Shown one piece after another: positions 1 through 7,881 of a stretch of 64,000 bases of DNA. Source of the stretch: Sphingobacteriales bacterium 50-39 (GTDB taxonomy: Bacteria; Bacteroidota; Bacteroidia; Chitinophagales; Chitinophagaceae); NCBI GenBank assembly GCA_001898505.1, contig MKTZ01000010.1:62001-126000 (forward strand). Direction: 5' to 3'. Each line of letters begins with the position of its first letter. Positions within the stretch are counted from its first letter, which is position 1. The notes below the pieces were generated by a model. That model saw only the letters and a program-made list of their open reading frames with translations, did not search any database and was not told where the DNA came from. The position numbers and the translations under genes were made by a program.

Positions 1-123
1 TCGATCATGGGTTATTCCCTTATAAAGGCCGCATCTCTCGAAGAAGCTTCAAAACTGGCGGGTGGGTGTCCCATTCTGTCATACGATGGGAGCGTAGAGG
101 TAAGGGAGATCAATGCCATCTGA
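1..123 (+). CDS. YCII/DGPF-domain protein, C-terminal end (partial)
   Basis: Only the last 40 codons are in the window. They resemble the C-terminal half of YCII-related (DGPF) proteins: a short strand around GYSLIKA, a helix with EEASKLAGGCP, and a closing strand SVEVREI. The family forms small alpha-beta dimers, mostly of unknown function. The stop codon overlaps the start of the sigma factor gene by 11 nt, which implies coupled translation. YCII/DGPF proteins are known neighbours of ECF42-type sigma factors, and that context supports the call. The N-terminus lies outside the window. Confidence 0.7.
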   Translation, partial: SIMGYSLIKAASLEEASKLAGGCPILSYDGSVEVREINAI

Positions 124-1363
124 CCCGCGTATGCAGGAGAGTGAGCTGATACCGCATTTGTTCAGAACAGAGTACAGTAAGATAATTGCTGTGCTCTGTA
201 ATTCTTTTGATCTGAGGCATCTGGAGGTTGCCGAAGATATTGCGAGCGAAACCTTTTTAAAGGCCACCGAGATCTGGGGAATTAGGGGAGTGCCGGAAAA
301 TCCTACTGCCTGGCTTTATACCGTGGCAAAAAACAAGGTCAAGGATTATTTTAAGCACAATGCTGTTATTGAAAGACAGGTCAAAGAGACAATGAAGCTG
401 AATGATATCGAGACGGCGCTGGACTTTGAGTTTAGCCATCAAAATATAGCGGACAGCCAATTGGCTATGATCTTTTCCGTGTGCAATCCGGAGAATTCCA
501 CAGACGCTCAAATATGTTTGGCTCTTCAAATCCTATGCGGGTTCAGCGTGGAGGAGATCGCTAGTGCGTTCCTGACCAATCCGGAAACCATTAAGAAGCG
601 TCTGCACAGGGCCAGGGTTAATCTTCGTAACGGAAATTTTCAGATCAAGGCGTTAAGCGACCCGGAAGTTAGGGCCAGGTCGGAAAGTGTTTTGAAAACT
701 TTATACCTGTTGTTCAACGAAGGCTATTTTTCCAAGACGAATGATCAGTCCATTCGGAAGGATCTTTGTTTCGAAGCTATTCGATTGGGTTTGATCCTTG
801 TAGGGAATGCATTGACGGATACTCCTCAGGCCAATGCTTTGCTTGCATTAATGTATTTTCAAAGCTCACGTTTTGATGCCAGGACCAACGACAGGGGAGA
901 AATGATCCTTCTGGAGGATCAGGACAAGAGCTTATGGGATCGGGGGTTGATAGAAAGGGGGAATCATTACCTCGTAAATGCCTATGAGGGGAAGGAAGTT
1001 TCGAGATATCATTTGGAGGCGGCTATTGCGTACTGGCATACTACGCCAACGGGGGGGGGAAAATGGCAGCATATCTTACAATTATACAATCAGCTGCTCC
1101 TTATAGAATATTCACCTGTCACGGCATTGAACCGGGCGTTTGCGTTTGGGAAAGTCTATGGATGGGAGAAGGGGATAGAAGAAGCGGAGAAATTGAGCTT
1201 GAATGACAACAGTCATTATTATTCCTTATTGGGCTATCTGTATACGCGGGTAGATATTGACAGAGCTGTCGGCTATTATGAACAGGCTATTGCATTGACC
1301 CGATCGAGGGTGGAGGCGGAGACGTTGAGAAAGGAGGTTAGGCGATTGATGGGCGATATTTGA
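113..1363 (+). CDS. ECF42-type RNA polymerase sigma factor with DUF6596/TPR C-terminal region
   Basis: An extracytoplasmic-function sigma factor of about 416 residues, twice the length of a minimal ECF sigma. Region 2 covers roughly residues 10-80 (AEDIASETFLKA, followed by a PTAWLYTVAKN motif). Region 4 covers about 125-175, with a helix-turn-helix at CGFSVEEIASAF and a recognition helix at ETIKKRLHRAR. The remaining 240 residues match the DUF6596 plus TPR-like extension of the ECF42 group (LFNEGYFS, ALLALMYFQSSRFDAR, PVTALNRAFAFGKVYG). In this group the extension is thought to replace an anti-sigma factor in control. The start overlaps the YCII gene, the usual partner. The target promoters cannot be told from this window. 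Confidence 0.88.
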   Translation: MPSDPRMQESELIPHLFRTEYSKIIAVLCNSFDLRHLEVAEDIASETFLKATEIWGIRGVPENPTAWLYTVAKNKVKDYFKHNAVIERQVKETMKLNDIETALDFEFSHQNIADSQLAMIFSVCNPENSTDAQICLALQILCGFSVEEIASAFLTNPETIKKRLHRARVNLRNGNFQIKALSDPEVRARSESVLKTLYLLFNEGYFSKTNDQSIRKDLCFEAIRLGLILVGNALTDTPQANALLALMYFQSSRFDARTNDRGEMILLEDQDKSLWDRGLIERGNHYLVNAYEGKEVSRYHLEAAIAYWHTTPTGGGKWQHILQLYNQLLLIEYSPVTALNRAFAFGKVYGWEKGIEEAEKLSLNDNSHYYSLLGYLYTRVDIDRAVGYYEQAIALTRSRVEAETLRKEVRRLMGDI

Positions 1364-1394
1364 TTTTCAAGCCATTATTTTTTCAGGTCGACCT

Positions 1395-1424
1395 GGCCCC
1401 CATTGGGGGCTTTTTCTTTTTTTA
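1395..1424 (+). terminator. Intrinsic terminator after the sigma factor gene
   Basis: A GC-rich hairpin at 1396-1410 (GCCCCC-ATT-GGGGGC) is followed by TTTTTC and TTTTTTT. It lies 32 nt past the sigma factor stop and would end that transcript before the mobilization genes. It could also be part of an origin-of-transfer structure, because it is directly upstream of mobC. Confidence 0.65.
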
Positions 1425-1464
1425 TTTGCAGGTACGGCGTGACTAAAGCGTCGTTGTCAGCGTT

Positions 1465-1806
1465 ATGGGTAAGATCACGGGAAGGCCGAAGAAGGCGGTG
1501 ACGAGGGATAAGAATATAGGGTTCTTTGTCACCCAGGCGCAATACTTCATTATCCAGCAGAAGGCTGCTCGGGCGGGAGTTAATATTTCCGACTATATGC
1601 GTCAGGCGAGTGTATTTGGAGAAATACGCTCCCGGTGGAGTTTTGAAGAGAGGGACATCTTCAAAAAGATGGTAGGTATGTCCAATGACATACATGAACT
1701 GGTGACGATGGCCCGGCAGGAGGGGGTGGTGCAGTGTGCATTGTATTTCGGGCAATACGGGAAGCAGATCGATGAGGCGCTAAAACGGCTGGGTGATGCT
1801 AAGTAA
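1465..1806 (+). CDS. mobC: Plasmid mobilization relaxosome protein MobC
   Basis: A 113-residue MobC-like accessory protein. The N-terminus is basic (GRPKKAVTRDKNIGFFVT). It is followed by a ribbon-helix-helix-type segment (QAQYFIIQQKAARAGVNISDYMRQA) and a C-terminal helical part (NDIHELVTMARQEG, IDEALKRL). In mobilizable plasmids and elements of Bacteroidota, MobC binds near oriT and helps the relaxase to nick DNA. The 3' end overlaps the relaxase gene by 14 nt, the usual mobC-mobB arrangement. ATG at 1465 is the first start after the preceding terminator hairpin. Confidence 0.85.
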   Translation: MGKITGRPKKAVTRDKNIGFFVTQAQYFIIQQKAARAGVNISDYMRQASVFGEIRSRWSFEERDIFKKMVGMSNDIHELVTMARQEGVVQCALYFGQYGKQIDEALKRLGDAK

Positions 1807-2656
1807 GGTGTTTATAACGGGTAAGACCTTCAAGCAGACCTGCCAGTATGTGTGCCAGGACCTGGTAAGGGCGGAGGTGCTGGCTGTGGAGGGGGTACGT
1901 GGTCATGATCACCGGCTGATGGCGGAGGATTTCGAGCTACAGCATCAATTCTGGGCGGAGAAGGAAAAGCCGGTGTTCCATGCATCGTTGAGCTTTCCCC
2001 GAGGGGAGGTATTGGGCAATGACCGCATGGTGCTGATCGCCCGGCAGTATCTGGATGAGATCGGGATGCGGAATACGCAGTATGCTATCGTCAAGCATGT
2101 GGACAAGCAGCATTTGCACATGCATATTATAGCCAACAGGATCGACAATGACGGTCAGATCATCGGTAAGGGGCTAATAGTCGAGCGGGGGATCAAGGCT
2201 GCTCAGAAGCTGACTAGAGAGCATCATCTACAACAGGAGAACCGCAAAAATCTTCATCTTACCAATATGGAAGCTTTGCACGAGCCGGATGCGAAGCGAT
2301 ACAGGCTTTACCAGGCGATTAAACGGAACCTACCGCAGTGTTACCGGTTGGAAGACCTGGAGAAGCGGCTTTTGCAGGAGGGGATCACTATGCGGGTCCG
2401 TCACGACCCTGTGAGCGGGCAGCGGCAGGGCATCAGCTTCCGGATAGAGAATTGCAGTTTTGGGGGCTACCAGGTGGACCCTTCTTGTACGCTGAGGAAG
2501 CTGGAGGAGGCGTTGTCGTTGCGGCAGGAGCAGGTGTTGAAACAGTACCTGGGTGCTGAGTCTCCGTTGCCCGGTGAACTGCAGCCTAAGCAGGTGGAGC
2601 GGTTGGAGGAGGAGCATGTGCACCGGCATGTACATCGGCTACGATTGAGCTTGTAA
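1793..2656 (+). CDS. mobB: MobB-type relaxase (relaxase/mobilization nuclease domain)
   Basis: A 287-residue relaxase of the family seen on Bacteroidota mobilizable elements. The histidine triad is clear at about residues 103-112 (HVDKQHLHMHIIANRI), the metal-binding motif III of relaxases. Upstream is the FHASLSFPRGE strand, and a possible motif I tyrosine lies in the first 25 residues (KQTCQYVCQD). The C-terminal third contains the conserved RLYQAIKRNLPQCYRLEDLE and RRDPVSG-like segments. Many family members are 300-400 residues, so this one is slightly short but complete. It would nick oriT and lead single-stranded DNA into a conjugation pore supplied by another element. Confidence 0.88.
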   Translation: MMLSKVFITGKTFKQTCQYVCQDLVRAEVLAVEGVRGHDHRLMAEDFELQHQFWAEKEKPVFHASLSFPRGEVLGNDRMVLIARQYLDEIGMRNTQYAIVKHVDKQHLHMHIIANRIDNDGQIIGKGLIVERGIKAAQKLTREHHLQQENRKNLHLTNMEALHEPDAKRYRLYQAIKRNLPQCYRLEDLEKRLLQEGITMRVRHDPVSGQRQGISFRIENCSFGGYQVDPSCTLRKLEEALSLRQEQVLKQYLGAESPLPGELQPKQVERLEEEHVHRHVHRLRLSL

Positions 2657-2676
2657 CTTTTAAATTTAAATAAATT

Positions 2677-3357
2677 ATGAATGAGTTGTTTGAGCAGACA
2701 AATGAAACCCGATCGATGGAGGGAGAAATATTAAAGGCGCTCGTGGGTAAGGTGGTGGACCTGGGGGCGTCCGTAAAGGAAAATTTGGATCAGACAAAGA
2801 GGCTGGTGGAGCATGTAGAAGAGATAGGAGAAGTAAAAGAGCGGATGGTCAGCCAGGAAAAGCGGGTGGAGGAACTGGTCCAGAAGAATGCCGAGGTGGT
2901 GGAGGCTATACAGCAAGTGGCTGCGAAGATCGACATTCCGGTGGAAAAGATCGAGCTATTGCAAGGATCTCTGCAGCAACATAGCCAGCTTTTTGAGAAG
3001 CCGCTGGACAAGACGGTGTATTATCATCACTTTGTCGGGAAGGCGGTATGGGTTTTGTCCGGGATGGTGATAATTACGGTGTGTGCGTTGACGATGATGG
3101 CATGGCAATGGCAGCGTGCAGGCAGGTATGCCCAGGACGAGATGAAATGGAGGTTTGTGAAGTTGAGTACCGATTCAGTTGTTTCTATAATGGTGAACCG
3201 GGCGGAATCGAGGGGGCGAAGCGATCCGGATGGGTTGGCTCGGGACGTTCAGTATGAGGAAGCCCGGAGGGAAAGTCTGATGAGGAATCTTTTGAGGGAG
3301 CAGGAGGCGCGGCGGCAGATATATGAGTTGGAGAAAAAGAAGTTGATGGAGGAATGA
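2677..3357 (+). CDS. Coiled-coil membrane protein of the mobilization module
   Basis: A 226-residue protein with no enzyme motif. Residues 1-105 are strongly heptad-like and charged (DQTKRLVEHVEEIGEV, EKRVEELVQKNAEVVEAIQQ), predicting a long coiled coil. One transmembrane helix lies near residues 123-145 (AVWVLSGMVIITVCALTMMAW), and the tail ends in a basic/acidic helix (REQEARRQIYELEKKKLMEE). The gene lies 20 nt after the relaxase and is probably in the same operon. Proteins of this layout recur behind mobC-mobB in Bacteroidota, where a role in linking the relaxosome to the membrane is plausible but not shown. Confidence 0.65.
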   Translation: MNELFEQTNETRSMEGEILKALVGKVVDLGASVKENLDQTKRLVEHVEEIGEVKERMVSQEKRVEELVQKNAEVVEAIQQVAAKIDIPVEKIELLQGSLQQHSQLFEKPLDKTVYYHHFVGKAVWVLSGMVIITVCALTMMAWQWQRAGRYAQDEMKWRFVKLSTDSVVSIMVNRAESRGRSDPDGLARDVQYEEARRESLMRNLLREQEARRQIYELEKKKLMEE

Positions 3358-3359
3358 AG

Positions 3360-4286
3360 CTATTCTTCACTCCGTCTATGCTGTTCGAGCTCGCGTATCT
3401 TTTTATCGACCAGGGCTGCGATGGTGCGGTAGCCTGCTTTCCGGCAGTGTTCGGCCAGGTTGGTGAGGGTGGCGATGAGCTGTTTGCGTTCACCTTCTGT
3501 GTGGAATTCATAGAGGTCTTTGAGTTTGTAGTTCCTCAGCTCCTCTATCCAGGATGAGTGGCTTTTGCCGGTGATGGCGTGGAAGAGATCTGCCATTGCC
3601 TCGTATTTATTGGGTTTGCTGAGATCGAGCTTATCCTGGTGGGCGGTCTGGGAGAGGAGATCGAAGAGGATGAGGACCTGTTTTTTGGAGAAGACACCTT
3701 TTGCTTTACCTGAGGGAGGTGTTGAGGTGGAAGAGGGGATGGACGGGGCAGATTGGTGGGGATCAGCGGTGTGGTGATGGTGATACTCCTGTTGGAACCG
3801 GATGAATATGTGGTTGTTGGGTAGGGTGTCGAAGATGTGGTCCTTGAGCTGGGCCATTGCTGTGTGAAAGGCTTGGGTAAAGTCGTTTTCAGCGTCTTCC
3901 AGAAATTTTGCCAGGATCTTCGCATGATCTTTTATAAGTGAGCGGTTGAATGTTTCGATCTCTACGGCCAAGTAATGACGTCCCAATGTGCCGATACTAT
4001 AAAGAAAGGACATTACCCTGGAAAGGGCATATTTGACGTTGTGGCTGGACTGATAGTGAAGGATATAGGCTTGTGAGAGGGGCATTGTGCGGAAGACGCG
4101 ATCCGGGTCTTTTTTGTACAGTTGGTATAGACGGTAGTGACCTAATAAGCGGTGCGCCACGTCAAAGTTATACCAGCCTAACCATTCCAGGAGGTAGCAA
4201 GCGAGACGGCTTGTGCGGCGGTTGAGGCTGTCCAGTGTAGGGTATTTTTTGCCGGGGTGCAGGTGGAAGAGCGTTAGGTCGACCAT
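3360..4286 (-). CDS. Uncharacterised helical protein of the mobilization module
   Basis: A 308-residue soluble protein read toward the mob operon, with its stop 2 nt past that operon's last stop. The N-terminal two-thirds is helical and rich in aromatic residues (ACYLLEWLGWYNFDVAHRLL). A low-complexity His/Pro/Ser linker (HHHH, then PSIPSSTSTPPSG) leads to a C-terminal domain starting FSKKQVLILFDLLSQ and running through ADLFHAITGKSHSSW. Similar two-part proteins accompany mobile elements in Bacteroidota. The C-terminal layout loosely recalls RteC, a regulator of element excision, but I cannot assign it. It shares this general plan with the gene at 38874-39938. Confidence 0.55.
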   Translation of the reverse strand: MVDLTLFHLHPGKKYPTLDSLNRRTSRLACYLLEWLGWYNFDVAHRLLGHYRLYQLYKKDPDRVFRTMPLSQAYILHYQSSHNVKYALSRVMSFLYSIGTLGRHYLAVEIETFNRSLIKDHAKILAKFLEDAENDFTQAFHTAMAQLKDHIFDTLPNNHIFIRFQQEYHHHHTADPHQSAPSIPSSTSTPPSGKAKGVFSKKQVLILFDLLSQTAHQDKLDLSKPNKYEAMADLFHAITGKSHSSWIEELRNYKLKDLYEFHTEGERKQLIATLTNLAEHCRKAGYRTIAALVDKKIRELEQHRRSEE

Positions 4287-4419
4287 AAGGAATAGGTTTT
4301 AATGTTTGGTGAGCGCAGTTTAAGGAAATTTTGGCGGTGAGGGAATTGATAAATGTCAACTCTTACAACGGGTTTGGGTTCGTAGATTGGGAGTGATTTT
4401 TTATTTAAACTATTGTGAT

Positions 4420-5046
4420 ATGCCAATCAAGATAGATGTTGAAGCCAGGGAGGAGGCAAAGGCCCGGAAACTGGGAGCTTGTTTGCTGGAAGATGGGAAG
4501 ACCTGGGTCATTCCGGATGAACTGGATCATATCAATAAGTTCAAGCCGTGGTTGCCATGCGAGGAAGGTTTTCTTGTTAAACGTCCATATTTTGTCGTAC
4601 GGGCAAGGATGCCTTGTTATAAATGCAAAAAGGAGACAACCGTAGTCGCTTTGGGAGCGAAGGTCGCGCAGGAGGCTGCATTTCGGAGGGGAGATACTTT
4701 GACCTGGAAAAAATGGGATGTGCCTATATTATTTGACGATGTAGAGTATGTGGATGATGAAGTGGTCGAATCCCTACAGGATTACTATCCTTTTTTTAAG
4801 TACAAACGTGTACGAGCACTGGGGCAAAAGATTTGGGGCAATGCCTGTATGCATTGTGGGGCTATGCAGGAGGAGGATGATGAGTTTAGGTACGAGGCTA
4901 ATGCGCTGCGACCTGGCACCATCAAGGCGGCCAGGGAGGTAAGGCTGATCTATTTTAAGCTGAATTTTGATTACTATATTCAAGCGTGTTGGAGTTATGA
5001 TCCTTTTTTTAATGAATTCGTATTGGGAGAGTCGATGGATAAGTGA
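4420..5046 (+). CDS. DUF5710 domain protein with two Cys-pair motifs
   Basis: A protein of about 208 residues. The ATG at 4420 is preferred over a TTG 33 nt upstream because the DUF5710 motif starts right there (IDVEAREEAKARKLGACLLEDGKTWVIP). That module occurs in DNA-handling proteins of plasmids and phages. Two CxxC pairs follow (CYKCKK near residue 65 and CMHCGA near residue 140) and could form one zinc ribbon. The middle is acidic. Function is unknown. It is the last cargo-like gene before the Crp/Fnr regulator, and its codon use resembles that of the mob genes. Confidence 0.6.
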   Translation: MPIKIDVEAREEAKARKLGACLLEDGKTWVIPDELDHINKFKPWLPCEEGFLVKRPYFVVRARMPCYKCKKETTVVALGAKVAQEAAFRRGDTLTWKKWDVPILFDDVEYVDDEVVESLQDYYPFFKYKRVRALGQKIWGNACMHCGAMQEEDDEFRYEANALRPGTIKAAREVRLIYFKLNFDYYIQACWSYDPFFNEFVLGESMDK

Positions 5047-5062
5047 CGGGGACGTTCCCTAC

Positions 5063-5629
5063 TCAAATTTTACTTTTGATTCTGCTCAAGGTTTCCTTTT
5101 TTATGCCCAGGTAAGAGGCGAGGAGGTTGTCGGGAACTCTTTCCACAATGCGGGGTTGTGTTTCTTTGGTATAAAGGTAGCGTTCGCGGGCGCGTAGGCG
5201 TTGGAGAGCTGATATGCGGCGTTCGTTGATGACATGGTAATTCTGGGTGAGCTCCCGGCCGTGGTAGTTGAATTCGGGAAAATGTTCATAGGCATGATAT
5301 AATTGCTGATATGTGATACCGAAGAGCAGGCTGGGCTCCAGGGCCTGGATTGGCTCGAGGGTTGGGGTGCGGGAGAAGAAGCTGTCCACGGAGGTGATGA
5401 CGTTGCCTTCGTCCATGAACCATTTGGTCGTTTGTTTTTTGTCCTCGTCCTCATAGTAACCCCGGAGGATGCCTTCGCTGACGTAGTAAATGTGGTCACT
5501 GACCCTTCCTTTTTTTAGGAGGAACTGATTTTTGCGGAGCTCGAATGCAACGATGACGAGTTGGAGGTAATTGATGAGGGGTTGGCTCATGGGTCTGATA
5601 GCGTTGAGCATTGAGAGGAGTTCTTTCAT
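5063..5629 (-). CDS. Crp/Fnr family transcriptional regulator
   Basis: A 188-residue regulator. The cyclic-nucleotide-binding-like beta roll spans about residues 20-115 (FLLKKGRVSDHIYYVSEGILRGYY, then WFMDEGNVITS). A long dimer helix and a winged helix at the C-terminus follow (VPDNLLASYLGIKKETLSRIKSKI). The canonical cAMP-binding Arg/Ser pocket is not evident, as in most Bacteroidota homologues, so the ligand is unknown. The gene is monocistronic, converges on the DUF5710 gene with a 16-nt gap, and is followed upstream by about 630 bp without an intact gene. Confidence 0.85.
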   Translation of the reverse strand: MKELLSMLNAIRPMSQPLINYLQLVIVAFELRKNQFLLKKGRVSDHIYYVSEGILRGYYEDEDKKQTTKWFMDEGNVITSVDSFFSRTPTLEPIQALEPSLLFGITYQQLYHAYEHFPEFNYHGRELTQNYHVINERRISALQRLRARERYLYTKETQPRIVERVPDNLLASYLGIKKETLSRIKSKI

Positions 5630-5709
5630 TGGTAGAATAAGGTTTTATAGGTATAAATATAAGGAAAGTGAGGGGGAGAGCTTGTGCGGGTAACCGAAAA
5701 AAAATCATC

Positions 5710-5926
5710 ATGAATTTCTCAGAGTTGATATCGAAGCTTTCCAAAGTGAATGCAGGGCTCCGGGGAACAAAGTATTCGCGCTGTCAATCTTTTATTGACG
5801 ACGCGGAACTGGTTATTTGGCTTTTATATTGTGGAATTTGAACAGAATGGTAGTGACAGGGCTGGGTATGGGAAGGTCTTATTAGCGACTATTTCCGGTG
5901 AAATGGGACGAAGGGCGATCTTATAA
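5710..5926 (+). pseudogene. DUF1016 (YhcG-type) nuclease, frameshifted N-terminal remnant
   Basis: From ATG 5710 one frame reads MNFSELISKLSKVNAGL. After a shift the +2 frame continues as RAVNLLLTTRNWLFGFYIVEF, then EQNGSDRAGYGKVLLATISG, to a stop at 5924-5926. This is the hallmark N-terminal region of DUF1016/YhcG proteins (…LRNWLIGFYIVEFEQ…DRAKYGE…LL). Those proteins normally continue for about 250 more residues to a PDDEXK nuclease domain, which is absent here. So this is a broken, truncated copy. Family members are found with restriction and defence genes, and the remnant marks past turnover at this site. Confidence 0.62.
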
Positions 5927-6257
5927 AATGATAAAACTTGCAATATTGATTATTTTGTTATTTATGTCTAATGAAAATGTAAATTTTCGTAATTTCATTA
6001 GTTATAACTGATAAATATCTTGCAATGTAAAAGGAGATTATCCAGAGACCTCACTACACGGAGAAAATGCATTTGCGAGACTTCTTGTTAAGAGAATTGT
6101 AAAGCGGCCGATGGGAATGATCTTTTAGCTTGTTTTCCGCGATGTCTTGTTCTGGTAATTTTGGTCTTTTTTGGTTATTGCATGAAGGCTCAGTTGAGGA
6201 TTGGTGGGTGTGGCTTGTTTTTGTCTTGGCACGAGCAGGTTTGCGAAGGGCATTGAT
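5927..6257. other. Gene-free AT-rich stretch
   Basis: No convincing coding region, RNA gene or terminator is visible. The part around 5925-6030 is strongly AT-rich and could hold decayed sequence from the DUF1016 locus. The short open frame at 6130-6438 runs antisense into the next gene and is not credible. Confidence 0.5.
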
Positions 6258-7790
6258 CTATTTTCCAAAGCTCGTGGAGTATTTATGCTCATTCTGTTCA
6301 ATCTCCAGCTCAACTTTTCCTCTGGTATATAGTTTTATGGTTTGGTCGCCACATTTTATTTCAAAAAGAAGGCTTACGCTCCTAAAGCCGTTTGATCCGA
6401 TACATAATTTCGGTCTAATTTGGCAAGAGTCTGTATGATCAGCCGATTGTTGAGTGCTGTAAAGGTAGGCCAGTTCCCGTGGAGATAAATAGAATTGATG
6501 TTCGAGATTTGTTGCGGAGTCGGGGTGCTGCAGGATCATTATAGCACGGGTTAGCGCCTGCGATGGTTGATCGGGAGGGGATACTGGATTCTCGGAAGGG
6601 CGAAATAAGGGCATCCAAACCTCTCCGTCACCAACCGAAAGGCCCATATCGACCTTCGCTCCCTTCTTATAGTTATACGTGAGCTCCAGTTGGAATCCTT
6701 CGCAGTCAATAGTGGTTACAACTTCTTCCGTATCGACGCATACTTGCTTTTCGCAGTCGATATGTTCGATGAGGTCAAAATAATCGCGTGGCTCCTGGAA
6801 ATGAACAGGTATGATCGGCGGTGTTCTGCTTCCCCGGTCCCCCTGCAAGGCTACCAGTAGAGCTGTCGCAGTTGTCGTACCCAACGGGGGACTAAATTTT
6901 GTCAACAACCAGCCGGTGCAGGGAAGTAGCTTTTTTTGCAGGCTGTCCGGGAAGATAAATCGACCCTCATATTGATTGAGACGGTCGATGATGCCAGGGA
7001 TGAATGTAGCATAGGAAAAGGGTTCCTTGATCTTATAGCGGAAGCTCCAGCAGAATGCCCCTGCCATGCGATCATAGAGGAGCGTTCCCGTTTCACAGCT
7101 CTTTCCGATTGCCTGGTGGAATTGTGCAAACTGGATTAGTCTGCCTTCGATGGCTTGTGCCCGGTTCGCAACTTCAACGGGCGTCAATTTTTTGGCCAAT
7201 ACTGGCCAGATGAAACTATCGTTGATTGGTTCTTGGATTCCACCCAGATATTTTTCTTCCACGCCTGCCATGCGTAAGTTTTGTATTTGTTGCAATACCC
7301 TTTGGATGTTGGAATTCATGGCCTTCAGTGTAGCCAAACCGCTATCTATACCTGTTCTTCCCTGGCCGGTGACAGCCGGGAAGCCATTGATCCTTAGGAC
7401 ATATATTGCTGTGTCATTCGCATTTAGTTTAGATAGTAGCAGATGCGTGTAACTTGATGTGTCACCAGTAATGCGAATCCAGGATGCGAGCGCGCCTGTA
7501 AGTGTGAGGGTATCGGTTGGCTTCGATGGACGCCGTCGTTCCACAATAATATTTTTGGTGCCTTTCAAGTATCTATTTTTTAGTCCGGGTGCTTTTTTAT
7601 GCTCATCGAGACAGAAGGAGGGTAGATTGATCGTTTCCCCATCGATTAGGGTGTATTCACCAGGTATTAACAGCATCCGTTGAAAGGCGTCGGTTGCAGG
7701 TCTTAGCTCTGCGGTTCGCTGTGCCGGAACACTAAGGGACCAAGACAAGAAAATTCCAGCCAACATGCTATAAAATAGCGGTCTGCACAT
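6258..7790 (-). CDS. Secreted protein of unknown function next to the GH92 gene
   Basis: About 510 residues from the ATG at 7790, chosen because a signal peptide starts there (MCRPLFYSMLAGIFLSWS, cleavage after VPAQ). An upstream in-frame ATG at 7835 would add 15 residues ahead of it. I see no known catalytic motif. The middle contains ordinary helical segments (GLATLKAMNSNIQRVLQQIQ) and the C-terminal half looks beta-rich, ending in FEIKCGDQTIKLYTRGKVEL. A DCEKQVCVDTEEV segment holds two close cysteines. It is read in the same direction as the GH92 gene, about 90 nt after it, so it may be a co-transcribed member of the glycan locus. Confidence 0.7.
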   Translation of the reverse strand: MCRPLFYSMLAGIFLSWSLSVPAQRTAELRPATDAFQRMLLIPGEYTLIDGETINLPSFCLDEHKKAPGLKNRYLKGTKNIIVERRRPSKPTDTLTLTGALASWIRITGDTSSYTHLLLSKLNANDTAIYVLRINGFPAVTGQGRTGIDSGLATLKAMNSNIQRVLQQIQNLRMAGVEEKYLGGIQEPINDSFIWPVLAKKLTPVEVANRAQAIEGRLIQFAQFHQAIGKSCETGTLLYDRMAGAFCWSFRYKIKEPFSYATFIPGIIDRLNQYEGRFIFPDSLQKKLLPCTGWLLTKFSPPLGTTTATALLVALQGDRGSRTPPIIPVHFQEPRDYFDLIEHIDCEKQVCVDTEEVVTTIDCEGFQLELTYNYKKGAKVDMGLSVGDGEVWMPLFRPSENPVSPPDQPSQALTRAIMILQHPDSATNLEHQFYLSPRELAYLYSTQQSADHTDSCQIRPKLCIGSNGFRSVSLLFEIKCGDQTIKLYTRGKVELEIEQNEHKYSTSFGK

Positions 7791-7881
7791 ATTGGGTATT
7801 TTGGGGTAATTTTTTGAATGTTTTCTTTGATGCACAGAAGCAGCAAAGTGGGTGACGATCGGAAGGTATGGGAAGGCCTTA

